DNA from: GCA-2706205 sp964215955
Lineage (GTDB): Bacteria > Bdellovibrionota > Bacteriovoracia > Bacteriovoracales > Bacteriovoracaceae
Direction of reading: 5' to 3'
NCBI GenBank assembly: GCA_964215955.1
Contig: CAXPDR010000014.1
Coordinates: 1-64,000, forward strand
DNA: 64,000 nt
Below the pieces are notes generated by a model that saw only the letters and a list, made by a program, of their open reading frames with translations, was not told the DNA's origin and did no database searches. Of this stretch, positions 63,070-64,000 are shown piece after piece. The position numbers and the translations under genes are program-made. Numbering within the stretch: position 1 is the stretch's first letter; every line of letters starts with the position of its first letter.

Positions 63070-63744
63070 ATGATGAGAAAATTAGATACAGGACAAAATT
63101 TTATTCTTAAATGGCTAGGATTTTGGATTGGTATTGTCGGGTCTCTAACGTTTTCCATGAAAATCTATGGGTTAACTTACGATAAAAACTATATTTTATT
63201 CAGTATATATTTTCTTGGTATGGGATTGATTGGTTTAAATATTTTTAAGGCAAAAGAACCTATTGCATTTCATCTGACAGACAGTAAGTATTTATTGTTA
63301 TTTATCATTCCTACCTTAGGTTTTTATTTCTCAACTTTTTCTGTGGAATACTTTTTTCCCCTGACGAAAGAGCAATACCTCTTTTACGAAAATATTGGAT
63401 TAGGCTTTCCTTATTTTACCTATAGGACTTTTATAACTAAGACTTCCGATATTCTCTATCAGCAAGTCATGGTTTTGATTATGGTTTTACATTTAAAAAA
63501 GCAAGGCCATACAGACATAAAGATCGTTAAAGTCTTTTCAGTTATTTTCTTCATATTACATTTACCTTTATTATTCGTTTTTGGGTGGTATGGTTTAATG
63601 TTTATTCTTCCTTGTACTATCGCTGGAGGAATTTTTTCTTTCCTCATACTCAGATATAAACAAGGGCACTTTTATTCAATAATGGTTCACCAGGGGTTTT
63701 ATTTAATTTTAGGAACTATTATGCGATTTGTTCCAATTGGCTGA
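63070..63744 (+). CDS. Membrane protein, possibly CPBP-like
   Basis: A 224-residue protein with about six to seven transmembrane helices. The middle YRTFITKTSDILYQQVMVL is loosely like CPBP/CAAX-protease ER motifs, but the catalytic pair of glutamates is not clear. Function is unknown. Confidence 0.5.
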   Translation: MMRKLDTGQNFILKWLGFWIGIVGSLTFSMKIYGLTYDKNYILFSIYFLGMGLIGLNIFKAKEPIAFHLTDSKYLLLFIIPTLGFYFSTFSVEYFFPLTKEQYLFYENIGLGFPYFTYRTFITKTSDILYQQVMVLIMVLHLKKQGHTDIKIVKVFSVIFFILHLPLLFVFGWYGLMFILPCTIAGGIFSFLILRYKQGHFYSIMVHQGFYLILGTIMRFVPIG

Positions 63745-63900
63745 TTGTTGCGTGTCGTCGTCTCTAAGTCACTGAATACCCATAAAATAATTTTTTACGT
63801 TTTCAATTTTAAAGAAGTTTTAATTCATAAATCATGGAAATTAGGGCATAATAGCCACGCTAAACTATTACATTAACCATTTAGATAACAGGATTGATCT

Positions 63901-64000
63901 ATGTCAAAATCAAAAATTATTTACACAAAAACTGACGAAGCTCCTGCTTTGGCCACTCAATCATTTTTGCCAATTGTTCAAGCTTTTACAGCAACAGCTG
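63901..64000 (+). CDS. icd: Monomeric NADP-isocitrate dehydrogenase, N-terminal fragment
   Basis: The visible 33 residues, beginning MSKSKIIYTKTDEAPALAT and continuing SFLPIVQAFTA, match the N-terminus of the monomeric (type II, about 740-residue) enzyme. The full gene continues beyond the window. It converts isocitrate to 2-oxoglutarate in the TCA cycle. No Shine-Dalgarno is clear; GGATTGATCT precedes the ATG. Confidence 0.85.
   Translation, partial: MSKSKIIYTKTDEAPALATQSFLPIVQAFTATA

Noticed and set aside
1..64000. CRISPR arrays, tRNA/rRNA genes, transposases and prophage
   Set aside because: No spaced direct repeats of array type, no cloverleaf or rRNA-like sequence, and no recognisable transposase, integrase or phage structural protein were seen.

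Overview
The window is AT-rich (about one third G+C by eye), densely coded bacterial chromosome. The content suggests a free-living Gram-negative of the Bdellovibrionota, Bacteriovorax/Halobacteriovorax type. This rests on a TIGR02147-family regulator (27540-28322), many secreted hydrolases, lipoproteins and probable beta-barrels, a long RluA, a monomeric isocitrate dehydrogenase, and sensor families typical of delta-like lineages. The taxonomic call is inference. I see no rRNA, tRNA, CRISPR array, prophage or insertion sequence.

Layout. 0.2-5.8 kb: a BaiN-type flavoprotein overlapping an FtsJ/RlmM-like methyltransferase, a CNNM-CBS/DUF5329 pair, a tiny Hfq/Sm-like protein, a kinase-like phosphotransferase and a GNAT enzyme. 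5.9-8.7 kb: a TetR-controlled operon (metallophosphoesterase lipoprotein, beta-barrel, TetR, YghU-type glutathione transferase) whose operator sits between the -35 and -10 boxes. 9.1-10.7 kb: two small ribosome-hibernation-factor-like genes, then a deletion scar that removed the facing 5' halves of a 3-hydroxybutyrate dehydrogenase-like gene and a PHB-depolymerase-like gene. 10.7-15.1 kb: DsbB, DsbA, M23 peptidase and HIT protein, facing a ChrA transporter. 15.3-22.7 kb: an AspT-type exchanger, a TetR/SDR divergent pair with twin operators (the SDR has Asp in place of the catalytic Tyr), an MBL-fold lipoprotein, a thioesterase and a hybrid histidine kinase. 22.8-36.6 kb: housekeeping and stress genes (SelO, RluA, two cation antiporters, MltB, Crp/Fnr, PDZ-thioredoxin) and a nitroreductase pseudogene.

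36.7-42.4 kb holds two single-domain response regulators, PPK2, a lipocalin, YebC, and a transglutaminase-elicitor-like secreted enzyme with a secreted partner. 42.5-51.6 kb is a coherent light/B12 island: DUF2878-SDR fusion, chalcone-isomerase-like protein, MerR-B12 regulator, DUF1295, second MerR-B12 regulator, lipocalin, YfcH-SRPBCC fusion and DNA photolyase, with candidate CarH-like operators. 51.5-53.3 kb is a divergent TauE/YeeE sulfur-transport locus with two symmetrically placed FNR-type boxes. 53.3-57.4 kb carries two paralogous HTH-sensor proteins around an alpha/beta hydrolase and a GNAT-type acyltransferase, followed by a methyltransferase. 57.5-64 kb: subtilase, YkgJ cysteine-cluster protein, a ClpX-like ATPase without a zinc domain, hemerythrin, surface proteins, and the start of icd.

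The points most worth a second look are the paired deletion scar at 10.1 kb, the light/B12 island and its unusual regulators, the Hfq-like miniprotein, the FNR-box pair, the probable AUU/AUA starts, and the 53-57 kb sensor/acyltransferase cluster.
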